From RGIG3009 sp045630285 (GTDB taxonomy: Bacteria; Bacillota; Clostridia; Oscillospirales; Acutalibacteraceae), in NCBI GenBank assembly GCA_045630285.1, contig JAZQSX010000018.1:50918-114917 (forward strand): a DNA stretch of 64,000 bases, in the 5' to 3' direction. How positions within the stretch are numbered: position 1 is the stretch's first letter; each line of letters begins with the position of its first letter. The notes under the pieces were generated by a model. The model was given only the letters and a program-made list of their open reading frames with translations, was not told the origin of the DNA and did no database searches. Shown one piece after another: positions 22,741 to 32,607 of this stretch. A program made the translations under genes and the position numbers.

Positions 22741-23964
22741 TCAGCCTAAAACGGCTTTATGGAATACTTTCTTGCCACGGCGGATCTTGACGCCGGCGGT
22801 TAACGCCTCGGCGGCAATCACCTCGTTGGGATTGTCAACCTTACGCTCGTCCACGCAAACGCCACCCTGAACGACCAAGCGACGAGCCTCACTCTTGGAG
22901 GGCGCCAGACCGCATTTTATCATCAGATCCAGAATACCGATACCACCGTCCGTCAGATCGTCTGCCGTCAGCGTGGTGGTCGGCATATTGGAATCGTCTG
23001 CGCCACCTGCAAACAGCGCAGCAGCAGCCTCCTTCGCTTTTTTTGCCTCTTCCTCACCGTGCACCAGCGCAGTCAGCTCCTCGGCGAGGATCTCCTTGGC
23101 ACGGTTGAGCTCAGCACCCTCCCACTTATCCATCTCATCGATCTTTTCGAGCGGCAGGAAGGTCAGCATACGGATGCATTTCAGCACGTCGGCATCGTCC
23201 ACATTGCGCCAATACTGATAGAAATCGTACGGCGTGGTCTTATTGGGATCCAGCCACACTGCACCCGATGCAGTCTTACCCATCTTCTTGCCCTCGGAAT
23301 TGAGGAGAAGCGTGATCGTCATGGCGTGCGCATCCTTGCCCAGCTTGCGGCGAATGAGCTCCGTACCGCCCAGCATATTCGACCACTGATCGTCGCCGCC
23401 AAACTGCATATTACAGCCGTACTGCTTGAACAGATGATAGAAATCGTAAGACTGCATGATCATATAGTTAAATTCCAGGAAGGACAAGCCCTTCTCCATA
23501 CGCTGTTTGTAGCATTCTGCGGACAGCATACGATTGACCGAGAAGCAAGCACCCACCTCACGAAGAACCTCAATATAGTTGAGATCCAACAGCCAATCGG
23601 CATTGTTGACCATAATGGCTTTGCCTTCGCCGAAATCGATAAAGCGCTCCATCTGCTTCTTGAAGCAATCGCAGTTATGCTGAATCGTTTCACGGGTCAT
23701 CATCTGACGCATATCGGTGCGACCGGAGGGATCACCAACCATAGCCGTGCCACCGCCGATCAGAACAACTGGCTTGTTACCCGCCATCTGTAAACGCTTC
23801 ATCAGGCACAGAGCCATAAAATGGCCAACGTGCAGAGAATCCGCCGTGGGGTCAAAACCGATGTAGAAGGTCGCCTTGCCCTCGTTGACCATTGTCTTGA
23901 TTTCTTCTTCGTTCGTCACCTGTGCGATAAGGCCACGGGCAACCAATTCTTCATAAATACCCAT
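22741..23964 (-). CDS. tyrS: Tyrosyl-tRNA synthetase
   Basis: 407 aa from ATG 23964 (GAGAGGAAG site); the ATG at 23997 lies upstream without a site. Charges tRNA-Tyr. It has the HIGH-type motif LHVGHF near 46-51, KMSKS-type GKKMGKTAS near 234, and a C-terminal S4 RNA-binding domain from about 340 (GLAPSKSEARRLVVQGGV). The leader is too short for a T-box. Confidence 0.96.
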   Translation of the reverse strand: MGIYEELVARGLIAQVTNEEEIKTMVNEGKATFYIGFDPTADSLHVGHFMALCLMKRLQMAGNKPVVLIGGGTAMVGDPSGRTDMRQMMTRETIQHNCDCFKKQMERFIDFGEGKAIMVNNADWLLDLNYIEVLREVGACFSVNRMLSAECYKQRMEKGLSFLEFNYMIMQSYDFYHLFKQYGCNMQFGGDDQWSNMLGGTELIRRKLGKDAHAMTITLLLNSEGKKMGKTASGAVWLDPNKTTPYDFYQYWRNVDDADVLKCIRMLTFLPLEKIDEMDKWEGAELNRAKEILAEELTALVHGEEEAKKAKEAAAALFAGGADDSNMPTTTLTADDLTDGGIGILDLMIKCGLAPSKSEARRLVVQGGVCVDERKVDNPNEVIAAEALTAGVKIRRGKKVFHKAVLG

Positions 23965-24034
23965 AATCTCGTACTTCCTCTCTGTAATACATGCCATTCT
24001 ATCATCTTTTTTCAGGATAGTAAAGAGGTGCTTG

Positions 24035-25678
24035 TCATTTTTTTAGCTTTTTAAGCGTCAGCATAACCTCGTTTACGCCGGTTCCGAAATAATCGTACAG
24101 ACGGCGATACTCGATATACAACGCATCGTAGACGGCCTTATGCTCAGCGCAAGGCTGTACCACCATATCCGCACCCGTAGAGCCCAGCCTTTTCACCCCG
24201 TCACTGAGCGAAATCATACCCGACGCTACAGCACCGTAAATGGCGCTGCCGCGTGCCCCTGCTTGCAGGGTCGGTGAAACCGACAGCGGCATTCCTAGAA
24301 TGTCGGCGTAGATTTGCACAAGCAATGGGTTTTTGTGCGGAATACCGCCGCACAGTGTAATCGTATGCAACGGAATGCCGGATTCACGGAAGCGTTCCAC
24401 GATCACACGCGTACCAAAGCCGGTCGCTTCAATCAAAGCACGGTATATCTCTTCCGGCTTGGTATCCAAGGTCATACCAAGCAACAATCCGCTGAGATCG
24501 CCGTTATCCAGGATACTGCGATTTCCGTTCCAAAAATCAAGTGCCAATAAACCACTCTCACCCGGGCGCAGCATGGATGCCTTTTCCGTCAGTAAGTCAA
24601 GCGGTGATTTCCCGACTGCAGCGGCCTCGTCAGCGATGCTTTGCGGCATACAATTCTTTTGGAACCATTCAAAGTGGTCGCCAAGGCAGCTTTGACCAGC
24701 CTCATAGCCGACAAAACCGGACAGCATTCCGTCCTCAACAACGCCGCAAATTCCCGGCACCGCCTTTTCGTCGGTATCCATCAGCATATGACACGCCGAC
24801 GTACCGACAACGATCAGCATATGTCCCGATTCAGAAACACCGCACCCCGGCACCGCTGAGTGAGCATCGGCACCGGCTACGGAAACGGGAGTTCCTGCAG
24901 CAAGTCCCGTCATCGCAGCCGCTTCCTCGGTCACCGTGCCTGCACGAATCCCCGAAGCCAGTACGGGCCCCGACAGTTTATCACGAATAAAATGGCGCAT
25001 ACGAGGGTCTAACCGTGCAAAAAACTCTTCCGACGGATACCCCGTCCGCTTATTCCAGAGCGCCTTGTACCCGGATAAGCAGGCGTTACGTACCAAATTG
25101 CCACACAGTTTCCACACGATCCAATCCGCCGCCTCGACAAAGTGATCCATGGCTTCGTACACAGCCGGCGCCTTGTCCAACGTTTCCATTACCTTCGGAA
25201 TGAGCCATTCACTTGAAACACGATCGCCAAATAGAGCCAGCATTGACGGATCGTAGCAGGCGGCAATCTCGTTGATCCGATCGGCATACGGTTGAGCGGC
25301 ATGGTGCTTCCACATTTTCACATACGCATGCGGTTCGTGTTCAAATTCTTTCAACATACACAGCGGCATACCGTCTTTTTTCACCGGCAGTACCGTTGAG
25401 GCGGTAAAATCCACACCCACACCGACGATCTGCTGCGGTTCAATTTCCGCTTTTTGTATCACACACGGCACGGCGACCCGCAAAACGTCCAAGTAATCGT
25501 TTGGATGTTGCAATGCCCAATTATCTGCCAGCGGCGTACCGTCCGGCAACCGTTCTGACATCACAGCGTGTGCATATTCGCACACTGCAGTAGCGGTTTC
25601 TTCGCCCGTTTCCAGATCCAACAACACCGCACGTCCCGACAGCGAGCCGAAATCAATACCCAAGGCGTACTGCTTCAT
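24035..25678 (-). CDS. araB: Ribulokinase (FGGY family)
   Basis: 547 aa from ATG 25678 (AGGGTGTGA site). Phosphorylates L-ribulose to L-ribulose 5-phosphate in arabinose breakdown. It has the N-terminal ATPase motif GIDFGSLSGRAVL, VGVDFTAST near 92, the WKHHAAQ segment near 140 and SVAGADAHSAVPG near 280, all typical of AraB and not of xylulokinase. Other arabinose genes are absent from the window, so specificity rests on sequence alone. Confidence 0.86.
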   Translation of the reverse strand: MKQYALGIDFGSLSGRAVLLDLETGEETATAVCEYAHAVMSERLPDGTPLADNWALQHPNDYLDVLRVAVPCVIQKAEIEPQQIVGVGVDFTASTVLPVKKDGMPLCMLKEFEHEPHAYVKMWKHHAAQPYADRINEIAACYDPSMLALFGDRVSSEWLIPKVMETLDKAPAVYEAMDHFVEAADWIVWKLCGNLVRNACLSGYKALWNKRTGYPSEEFFARLDPRMRHFIRDKLSGPVLASGIRAGTVTEEAAAMTGLAAGTPVSVAGADAHSAVPGCGVSESGHMLIVVGTSACHMLMDTDEKAVPGICGVVEDGMLSGFVGYEAGQSCLGDHFEWFQKNCMPQSIADEAAAVGKSPLDLLTEKASMLRPGESGLLALDFWNGNRSILDNGDLSGLLLGMTLDTKPEEIYRALIEATGFGTRVIVERFRESGIPLHTITLCGGIPHKNPLLVQIYADILGMPLSVSPTLQAGARGSAIYGAVASGMISLSDGVKRLGSTGADMVVQPCAEHKAVYDALYIEYRRLYDYFGTGVNEVMLTLKKLKK

Positions 25679-25702
25679 AAAATCACACCCTATCAACATC
25701 TC

Positions 25703-25731
25703 AGTTTAACAGATTTTTTATCATTTTTCAA
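25703..25731 (-). promoter_or_regulatory. araB promoter
   Basis: Minus strand TTGAAA (25731-25726), 17-bp spacer, TAAACT (25708-25703). Confidence 0.6.
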
Positions 25732-25741
25732 CCCTAAAATC

Positions 25742-25770
25742 TTGACCTTGACACCCGCCCGTGGTACACT
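25742..25770 (+). promoter_or_regulatory. Promoter of the first GH36 gene
   Basis: TTGACC (25742-25747), 17-bp spacer, TACACT (25765-25770); divergent from araB. Confidence 0.6.
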
Positions 25771-25805
25771 CAAAGTAATCAACTCAGGAAAGGTTGTCGG
25801 TAAAT

Positions 25806-28037
25806 ATGATCAAAGAACTGAGTACCGCTTTTTGCTTTCTGAATTGCGGCGATCTGCAAATCACGCCCTTCGCTGTTACAGAATCGGGACGAATTGAGCC
25901 CACCTATTCCGTAGCGCTGAACGCTGACTACCGCACGGTTCGCCTGCAAGCCGTACAAGAAGGTCTTTTCCGTGACACCTTGTACTTGGACTATACCGAC
26001 CGTGAAATCGCCTGTAAACGTGTTTTTGAAAACATTTCGGGTGCTACGCTGAAGCTGTACGAGCTGGGTGTGGAAATCGCCGGCATTTCCTATGGCATGG
26101 ATACACACGACGATTATTTTTACCACAACGAGAATCCTCGTATTTACGAGGTGTTCACCTTCCCTATTGATTACGATCGTACCGCCGGGGATGCCAAGGA
26201 TTCCACCTTTGATTTCCAAGCCGGTAACCGTTGGGCAGACCCCGGGGTCATCACAGAGCGCATCGGCGCCAGTCCGTATCAGCCTTTTCCTGCCATTCTT
26301 ATCAGCAACTATAAAACCAACCTTGGTCTGGTGCACGGCACATTAAGCCAGGATGTGTTTTTCCACAACTATCTGGCAAAGCACGACAGTGATACCGTAA
26401 CTTTAACAGCGTTTTCGTCATTCAAGGCCACTGCTTACCGTGAGGTGGAAAGTGGTATTTCTCTAACGGATGAGTGGTACTTGGGACGCACTGACAACGC
26501 CGATAATATTGAGAAAATCTTTGAAGATTACACACGTGTTTTGCGCCGCAAGCTGCCCGCCTCCTACGGCAGCAGCGACATCAATCGCAAAACGCTGGTT
26601 TGGGGTTCCTGGAACGACGGTATTTTCCGTAATATCTCCGAGGAACTGATTTTGACCGAAGCTAAATACCTGCGTGATCATTTCCCGACGGTGAAATGGA
26701 TCCAGATCGACGACGGCTACGCCACTATGAATAAAAGTGCTCACGGACTCGGTATGCCCTATGAAGGCGAAGAAGGCGTAGATCATGTCAAATTACCGAA
26801 CGGTCTGCGTGGTTTGTCGGATAAGATCCGTGAACTGGGCCTGCGCCCCGCCATTTGGATCGGCGGATTCTGCCCCACAGTTTCGAAGATTTACCAGGAG
26901 CATCCCGAGTGGTTTATGGATTACACCTACCGTGTAACGCATACCGCCCCGTTGGACGTCAGCCAACCGGTGGTGCGTGAATACATCCAATATGCGATGC
27001 GCACGCTGTGCCGTGATTACGGCTTTGATGCGGTCAAGCACGATTTTTGGAGCTATGCGTTTGAGGACAGCCATGACCTCTATCAAAATCACGACCGTTC
27101 CGGCTACGAAAACCGCCGCTGGTGGTTGACGACCATTCGCAACAATCTTCCTCGGGACGGTTATTTGCAGACCGGCTGCGACATTGTTATGGGTAACCCC
27201 TTCCTCGGCGAGTTCTTCACCAACTACCGCTACGGCATTGACATTGGCGGAGGTAACTGGGATTACGTGCGCACCAGCTTCCAGTGGGGCGCTGCGTGCT
27301 ACGCCACGCATACGGGCGATCTCTTCCCGCCCAACAGTGACTCAATCGGTATCTTCCCGGGACTGTCACGTACCGAGGCAATGTTCTGCATCAATTATTG
27401 CCTGGCTTCGCATTCTATGGTGGAGATCGCCGGTAAACTCAGTCAGGTCACCGACGCCGAGCAACTGCGCATCCTGAAAAAGGCTGCTTGCAATCCCAAC
27501 AACGGTCAGGACGTGTATTTTGCGCAGTTCGATTATCGTGATCATACACAGCGTTCGCCCGAAATTCTGTATTTTAAAACACCGCACTTTACAGCGCTGA
27601 AAGATCGTGCCGCACTCCCGCTTCGTACGGTCGGCGTGTTCAATCTCGATGACAAGGAAAAAACCTTTACGCTTCGTTTTGACGAATTGGATCTGGAGAA
27701 CGGCTCCTATATCCTAACTGACGTATGGTCGGGCGAGCAAACGGCGGCGGCTGACTGTTTTACCGTCACGCTGGCACCTCACGAAAGCCGTTTGCTGGCA
27801 GTAAGCCTGAACCAAGATGTTCAGTTATTTGATGCCAACCTCCGACTCAATAACATTTCGGTGCAGGCTGACCGTCTGGTTTTGGAGGCCGACTACGCAC
27901 TGAAAAACGTGGAATTGACGCTGAACCAAGTGCCCCGTGCTATTTGCCAGAATGGTGAGAAGTTGGATTTCAAGATCGAAAACGGCACTGTCTTTTTCGA
28001 TCTTCCTTCTTCCGGCAACTTTGAAGTTTTGTTTTGA
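25806..28037 (+). CDS. GH36-family alpha-galactosidase-like protein
   Basis: 743 aa, no signal peptide. Order: N-terminal beta-sandwich (to about 260), TIM barrel from LVWGSWNDGIF, C-terminal beta domain. In the barrel, KWIQIDDGYA (near 297), GLRPAIWIGGF (near 345), the nucleophile-type DAVKHDFWSYAFED (near 405) and GIDIGGGNWDY (near 478) follow the GH36/GH-D clan plan. It differs clearly from the second GH36 protein downstream, so the two probably act on different alpha-galactosides. ATG 25806 is preferred over the TTG at 25794, which directly touches the ribosome site. Confidence 0.75.
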   Translation: MIKELSTAFCFLNCGDLQITPFAVTESGRIEPTYSVALNADYRTVRLQAVQEGLFRDTLYLDYTDREIACKRVFENISGATLKLYELGVEIAGISYGMDTHDDYFYHNENPRIYEVFTFPIDYDRTAGDAKDSTFDFQAGNRWADPGVITERIGASPYQPFPAILISNYKTNLGLVHGTLSQDVFFHNYLAKHDSDTVTLTAFSSFKATAYREVESGISLTDEWYLGRTDNADNIEKIFEDYTRVLRRKLPASYGSSDINRKTLVWGSWNDGIFRNISEELILTEAKYLRDHFPTVKWIQIDDGYATMNKSAHGLGMPYEGEEGVDHVKLPNGLRGLSDKIRELGLRPAIWIGGFCPTVSKIYQEHPEWFMDYTYRVTHTAPLDVSQPVVREYIQYAMRTLCRDYGFDAVKHDFWSYAFEDSHDLYQNHDRSGYENRRWWLTTIRNNLPRDGYLQTGCDIVMGNPFLGEFFTNYRYGIDIGGGNWDYVRTSFQWGAACYATHTGDLFPPNSDSIGIFPGLSRTEAMFCINYCLASHSMVEIAGKLSQVTDAEQLRILKKAACNPNNGQDVYFAQFDYRDHTQRSPEILYFKTPHFTALKDRAALPLRTVGVFNLDDKEKTFTLRFDELDLENGSYILTDVWSGEQTAAADCFTVTLAPHESRLLAVSLNQDVQLFDANLRLNNISVQADRLVLEADYALKNVELTLNQVPRAICQNGEKLDFKIENGTVFFDLPSSGNFEVLF

Positions 28038-28041
28038 TGTT

Positions 28042-28084
28042 GTCGCCGACCGCCGTGTCTTAACCGATGCGGCGGTTGGCGATA
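28042..28084 (+). terminator. Hairpin after the first GH36 gene
   Basis: Long GC-rich inverted repeat (about 28042-28056 with 28070-28084), with a 2-base internal mismatch, right after the stop. It lacks a strong T run, so it may be an mRNA 3'-end stabiliser as much as a terminator. Confidence 0.55.
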
Positions 28085-28112
28085 ATTTCTCGAAACTTTT
28101 TTCAAAAACCTA

Positions 28113-28141
28113 TTGACAATCCGCTTTTTGGAGGGTATAAT
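28113..28141 (+). promoter_or_regulatory. tRNA-Leu promoter
   Basis: Consensus TTGACA (28113-28118), 17-bp spacer, TATAAT (28136-28141), 26 bases before the tRNA. Confidence 0.9.
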
Positions 28142-28167
28142 AGCAAACGTTGCCGCCACTGATATAT

Positions 28168-28254
28168 GCGGGTATGGCGGAATTGGCAGACGCGTTAGAT
28201 TCAGGTTCTAATGGTCGCAAGGCTGTGCAGGTTCAAGTCCTGTTACCCGCACCA
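28168..28254 (+). tRNA. tRNA-Leu(CAG)
   Basis: Class II tRNA with long variable arm. Acceptor GCGGGTA/TACCCGC, anticodon stem TTAGA/TCTAA with loop TTCAGGT (anticodon CAG), T arm CAGGTTCAAGTCCTG, CCA encoded. All stems pair. Confidence 0.95.
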
Positions 28255-28256
28255 CG

Positions 28257-28293
28257 AAAAGTCACTTTTGTCTATAGGCAAAGGTGGCTTTTT
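28257..28293 (+). terminator. tRNA-Leu terminator
   Basis: Stem of about 13 bp with one G-U pair (28257-28270 with 28279-28292), followed by T5. Confidence 0.8.
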
Positions 28294-28345
28294 ATTCTAT
28301 CCCAACAGTATGTAATTCCATAGCCGATAAAAAGGACCGTTTTCT

Positions 28346-29707
28346 ATGATTAAAAAGAAAAAAATTGCTTTTTCTACCACACGAATCATTCTACTCAGCT
28401 TCCTTGTGACAATTCTTTTGGGAAGCATTCTTTTGGCGCTGCCGATCAGCTCTGCCAACGGCGAAGCTGTCCCCTATCTTGACGCCTTGTTTACGGCAAC
28501 CACTTCAACCTGTGTGACCGGCCTTGTTACACTTCCCACGGTATCCTCTTGGAGTATTTTCGGGCAAGCCGTTATATTGTTTCTGATACAGGTTGGCGGC
28601 TTGGGAATTATCACAATTATGTCGGGGTTGATGCTTCTTCTGAATAAAAAAATGGGTATCAGTGACCGCTTACTCATTCAGGATGCTTTCAATCTCAACA
28701 CCATGTCGGGACTTGCCAAGTTTGTCAAAAACGTTCTGTTTGGCACGCTGATAATTGAAGGGACCGGCGCTGTTCTGTATATGTTTGTATTTATCCCTGA
28801 GTTTGGTGCAAAAGGTATTTGGATATCCGTTTTTAATTCCGTTTCAGCCTTTTGTAACGCCGGCGTTGATATCGTTGCAGAAAACAGTCTTTGCAACTAC
28901 GCCACAAATCCTTTAATCAACATCGTTACCTCCTCGTTGATTATTCTTGGCGGTCTCGGTTATATCGTGTGGTGGGACGTGCTCCGTGTCGTTAAGAGCC
29001 GATCTTCGAGGAACAGAAATATATTTCGGCATCTAACGTTACACTCGAAGATCGCTATAACCGTTACAGCAGGGCTTATTCTCGGCGGTACGATTCTGTT
29101 TTTCGTTTTCGAATATGCCAATCCGTTGACCATTGGTGATATGTCTCTGTTCGATAAACTTCAGGTATCGTTCTTCCAATCGGTTACGACAAGAACTGCA
29201 GGTTTTGCCACCATTCCCCAGGAAAGCTTGACAAATGCATCCGCTGCCGTATCGATCATCCTGATGCTAATCGGCGGTTCGCCCGTAGGAACGGCAGGCG
29301 GTATAAAAACAGTAACCGTCACCGTGTTGATTTGCTCTGCATTCGCTACGATCCGAAACAAAAATGAGGCAGCTCTGTTCAACCGCCGCATTTCTGATGC
29401 TATGGTCAAAAAGGCCGTCGCCGTCACCGTAACTTTTCTCACGATCTGCATTACCTCCACCGTTCTTCTCATGGCATCGTGCGACGCTTCTGCATTAGAT
29501 GCGGTCTACGAAACTGTTAGCGCAACCGCAACCGTTGGTCTTACAAGAAACCTCACCGCAACACTCAATGCATTCGGCAAGCTGATTCTGATTATAACGA
29601 TGTATTTGGGCAGAGTCGGTCCCATATCACTCGCCGTAGCCCTTGGCAGTAAAAATGAAAGTCAAAACGTGATTTCCGAACCGACAGAAGCTATCAGTAT
29701 AGGATAA
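28346..29707 (+). CDS. ktrB: Potassium uptake protein KtrB/TrkH family
   Basis: 453 aa. Membrane subunit of a Ktr-type K+ importer with four M1-P-M2 repeats. Filter-like loops contain the conserved glycines: STCVTGL near 50, SAFCNAGVD near 170, TRTAGFATI near 285 and SATATVGLT near 390. Length and repeat layout suit KtrB. The ktrA gene follows 11 bases later, so both are one transcript. No c-di-AMP riboswitch is seen in the short leader. Confidence 0.92.
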   Translation: MIKKKKIAFSTTRIILLSFLVTILLGSILLALPISSANGEAVPYLDALFTATTSTCVTGLVTLPTVSSWSIFGQAVILFLIQVGGLGIITIMSGLMLLLNKKMGISDRLLIQDAFNLNTMSGLAKFVKNVLFGTLIIEGTGAVLYMFVFIPEFGAKGIWISVFNSVSAFCNAGVDIVAENSLCNYATNPLINIVTSSLIILGGLGYIVWWDVLRVVKSRSSRNRNIFRHLTLHSKIAITVTAGLILGGTILFFVFEYANPLTIGDMSLFDKLQVSFFQSVTTRTAGFATIPQESLTNASAAVSIILMLIGGSPVGTAGGIKTVTVTVLICSAFATIRNKNEAALFNRRISDAMVKKAVAVTVTFLTICITSTVLLMASCDASALDAVYETVSATATVGLTRNLTATLNAFGKLILIITMYLGRVGPISLAVALGSKNESQNVISEPTEAISIG

Positions 29708-29718
29708 AGGAGATAATT

Positions 29719-30369
29719 ATGAGAACGAAGAAGACATACGCTGTTTTTGGACTTGGACGGTACGGCACCGCCGTGGCAAGAGAACTCGTCGAAAACGGAA
29801 TGGAAGTTATTGCCGTAGATGCCGAAGAGAAAATTATCAACGATGCAGTTGCCTATCTGCCCGTGTGCAAATGCGCCGACGTTACTGATGCAGAGGTGAT
29901 TTCTCGTCTTGGTATCGGTAATATCGATACCGTGATCGTTTGTATGGCGAGCAATCTTGAAGCCAGCGTCATGGCAATAACGCTTTGCAAAGAGGCTGGC
30001 GTTAAAAACGTTATTGCCAAATGTTCCAATGAGATGCACCAAAAGATCTTTCTCCGCGTGGGAGCCGATCAGGTGGTATTCCCTGAAAACGAATCTGGGA
30101 TACGCCTGGCAAAGAATCTCTTAAGCTCCGGTTTTATCGATATGATTTCGCTGTCTGAGGATATTTCCATTGTGGAAATGGATGTAAAAAAAGAGTGGTG
30201 CGGTAAGAATCTGATCGAATTGAATCTCCGCAAGAAATACGGCTTCAACATTGTGGCAATCAAAAAAGGTGATAAGGTTGATGCAAACGTCAACCCTGAG
30301 CAAATACTGGATGAAGAAACCACTCTAATCATTATTGCCAGCACGACAACGCTTGGAAAATTAAAATAA
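29719..30369 (+). CDS. ktrA: KtrA/TrkA regulatory subunit of potassium transporter
   Basis: 216 aa. Cytoplasmic RCK protein that gates KtrB in response to ATP/ADP or NAD(H), and often c-di-AMP. The RCK_N domain opens with the Rossmann motif VFGLGRYGTAVA (residues 8-19); the RCK_C domain runs from about residue 140 (MDVKKEWCGKNLIELNL). Located 11 bases after ktrB with an AAAGGAG site. Confidence 0.93.
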   Translation: MRTKKTYAVFGLGRYGTAVARELVENGMEVIAVDAEEKIINDAVAYLPVCKCADVTDAEVISRLGIGNIDTVIVCMASNLEASVMAITLCKEAGVKNVIAKCSNEMHQKIFLRVGADQVVFPENESGIRLAKNLLSSGFIDMISLSEDISIVEMDVKKEWCGKNLIELNLRKKYGFNIVAIKKGDKVDANVNPEQILDEETTLIIIASTTTLGKLK

Positions 30370-30376
30370 CGCCTCC

Positions 30377-30407
30377 AAAAACGATCACCGACGGTGGTCG
30401 TTTTTCT
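30377..30407 (+). terminator. ktrBA terminator
   Basis: 12-bp stem (one G-U pair), 3-base loop, followed by TTTTTC. Confidence 0.85.
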
Positions 30408-30430
30408 TTTGCTTTTTTCGTCGGTATTTA

Positions 30431-30459
30431 TTGCAAACGGAGAAACGATATGGTAGAAT
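30431..30459 (+). promoter_or_regulatory. Promoter of the GH36-GH29 operon
   Basis: TTGCAA (30431-30436), 17-bp spacer, TAGAAT (30454-30459), 24 bases before the start codon. Confidence 0.65.
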
Positions 30460-30482
30460 AACAGCAATAAGGGAGGGTGACT

Positions 30483-32594
30483 ATGGAGAACACTGATTTT
30501 CGTTTTGGAAGCACGATCGTACGTTATTTGATCGATGACAATCGCAACGTTGCGTTGCGCCTGATCCCGGCAGGTATGGAGTCATTGGCAACAGCGCCGT
30601 GGAGTATCCCCGAGCAGCCATTTAACCCCCGTGCCGATTACGTTCACAACTGGGAACAGGGCACACTGGTCAATTTTCATCTTTCTCATCTCCCGCTCAC
30701 CTCCCCCGGCTTGACAATGCGCTGCTCTGCAGTCGATAAGACCCTTTATTTTCAAGATCAAACCGTAACCTCCCACGATGATGCCACGGTGATTTTAACG
30801 ACTTTAAAGAGCGAAGACGGGTACGCCGTGGAGCATGCGCTAACTTATCGTAACGGCCTGCGCGGTCTTGAGATCGAAACGACCTTCATCAACGAAAGCG
30901 GCACTGACGTGGAGCTGGATCTGTTGTCCAGCTTTGTGCTGGACGGTCTCAGTCCCTTCCAAATTACCGATGCCCCCAACGCCTATCGTTTTCACCGTTT
31001 CATGGCGGGTTGGAGCTTGGAAGGTAAGCATCAATGCCAGACAATCGAGGACCTCGGCTTGGAAAAACCGTGGGTCAGTTGGCTGATCAACGACAACGCC
31101 GAACGCTTCGGCAGCTTTGGCAGCTACCCCGTTGAGCGCTACTTCCCCACTGCCGTGTTTGAGGATACCGAGCATCACGCACTTTGGGCAGCGCAGATTG
31201 CGCACAATGCCACCTGGCAAATGGAGCTTGCACGGCTGGGCAACTATATGACCTTCAGCGGTGGACTGGGCGATAACAGCCGTTGCGGCTGGAAGAAGAT
31301 CATTCCGCACGGCGGTCGATTTACCGCTCCCAAAGCCTTCGTCGCCGCCGTGAACGGCACGTTGGAAGACGCTTGTTCCGCTGTCACAGATATGCAAAAA
31401 ACTGCTTATCGCGCCTATGGCGAGCAGGGTATCCCCACCTCCTTCAATGAGTACTGTGCAACCTGGGGAACGCCGACGCAAGAGAAAATGCTGAATTTTT
31501 GTCAATGCTTGAAAGAATTCGGCGTCAAATACCTCGTCATCGACGCCGGTTGGTGCAAAGCCGGTTGCGAACAGGCCGGAAACGGCGAATGGGAACCTGA
31601 TCCTATCATCTTCCCGGATATGAAAGCGATGAATGATGAGATCCGCCGTAACGGTATGATTCCCGGAATTTGGTTTGAATTTGAGGTCACCACGCAAGGC
31701 TCCCGCTTCTTTGAACCGGATTATGACGATATGAAGCTCAAGCGGGACGGACGTGTACTAAAAACCAACGGCATTCGTTCGTATTGGGACTTCCGACGTG
31801 AAGATGTTCGTGGGCACCTCTACAAGAAGGTAATCGCCTTTCTCAAAGAATACGGTTTTGGGTATATCAAGGTCGATTATAACGCTAACACCGGTACACA
31901 GGCCGACGGCGCTGAATCGGGTGCCGAGGCGATTCGCCAGCACCTGCAGGCGGTGCGAGAGTTTTTTGAATTGATGAAACGCGATATTCCCGATTTGATC
32001 ATCGAAAACTGCGCTTCAGGCGGTCATCGTCTGGAACCGTCAATGATGGGTGTTTCGGCAATCTCTTCCTTTTCTGACGCACACGAAGCTATCGAGATCC
32101 CCTACATTGCCGCAAGTTTGCATAAGCTGATGCTTCCTGCGCAGGAACTCATTTGGGCCACACTCCACGGCGATGACAGCCGTGATCGCCTGATCTATTC
32201 GCTGGCAGCCACTTTCCTTGGTCGTGTATGCTTGTCAGGTCCGATGAATGAGTTAAATCTCGAGCAACGGGCTGTGGTCAAAACGGCAATGGATTTTTAC
32301 GCCAAGCTGGAGGATGTTATTATCAACGGCGATACCAAGCTGTACGGAAATCGTGGCAACAACACCCGTTACCCCACCGGAACGCAGGTTGTGGTACGCC
32401 GCACCGAGAAGCAAGCTTTGGTGGTTTGCCACGCTTTCCGTGATCCAAGCGATACCATTTGCATCGACTTCGGTACAGACGCTTTGATTGCCGATACCTT
32501 CGGTGATGCCGACATTACTCTGGAAAACGGTCAATTGATGATAAAGCCTATGCGTCCCTTAACAGCACACGCCATGCTGCTGACTATCAAATAA
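30483..32594 (+). CDS. Alpha-galactosidase, GH36 family
   Basis: 703 aa from ATG 30483 (GGGAGG site 7 bases upstream; the GTG at 30477 overlaps that site). Cleaves alpha-1,6-galactosides such as raffinose or melibiose. It has the N-terminal supersandwich, barrel motifs VIDAGWCKAG (near 352), GIWFEFEV (near 398), the nucleophile KVDYNANTG near 460 and the acid/base loop ENCASGGHR near 510, matching classic GH36. No signal peptide, so it works on imported sugars. 13 bases before the GH29 gene: one operon. Confidence 0.9.
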   Translation: MENTDFRFGSTIVRYLIDDNRNVALRLIPAGMESLATAPWSIPEQPFNPRADYVHNWEQGTLVNFHLSHLPLTSPGLTMRCSAVDKTLYFQDQTVTSHDDATVILTTLKSEDGYAVEHALTYRNGLRGLEIETTFINESGTDVELDLLSSFVLDGLSPFQITDAPNAYRFHRFMAGWSLEGKHQCQTIEDLGLEKPWVSWLINDNAERFGSFGSYPVERYFPTAVFEDTEHHALWAAQIAHNATWQMELARLGNYMTFSGGLGDNSRCGWKKIIPHGGRFTAPKAFVAAVNGTLEDACSAVTDMQKTAYRAYGEQGIPTSFNEYCATWGTPTQEKMLNFCQCLKEFGVKYLVIDAGWCKAGCEQAGNGEWEPDPIIFPDMKAMNDEIRRNGMIPGIWFEFEVTTQGSRFFEPDYDDMKLKRDGRVLKTNGIRSYWDFRREDVRGHLYKKVIAFLKEYGFGYIKVDYNANTGTQADGAESGAEAIRQHLQAVREFFELMKRDIPDLIIENCASGGHRLEPSMMGVSAISSFSDAHEAIEIPYIAASLHKLMLPAQELIWATLHGDDSRDRLIYSLAATFLGRVCLSGPMNELNLEQRAVVKTAMDFYAKLEDVIINGDTKLYGNRGNNTRYPTGTQVVVRRTEKQALVVCHAFRDPSDTICIDFGTDALIADTFGDADITLENGQLMIKPMRPLTAHAMLLTIK

Positions 32595-32607
32595 AGGAGT
32601 GTTTACA

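Noticed and set aside
23965..24034. T-box leader for tyrS
   Set aside because: Only about 40 bases can lie between a possible promoter and the start codon, far too short for a T-box.
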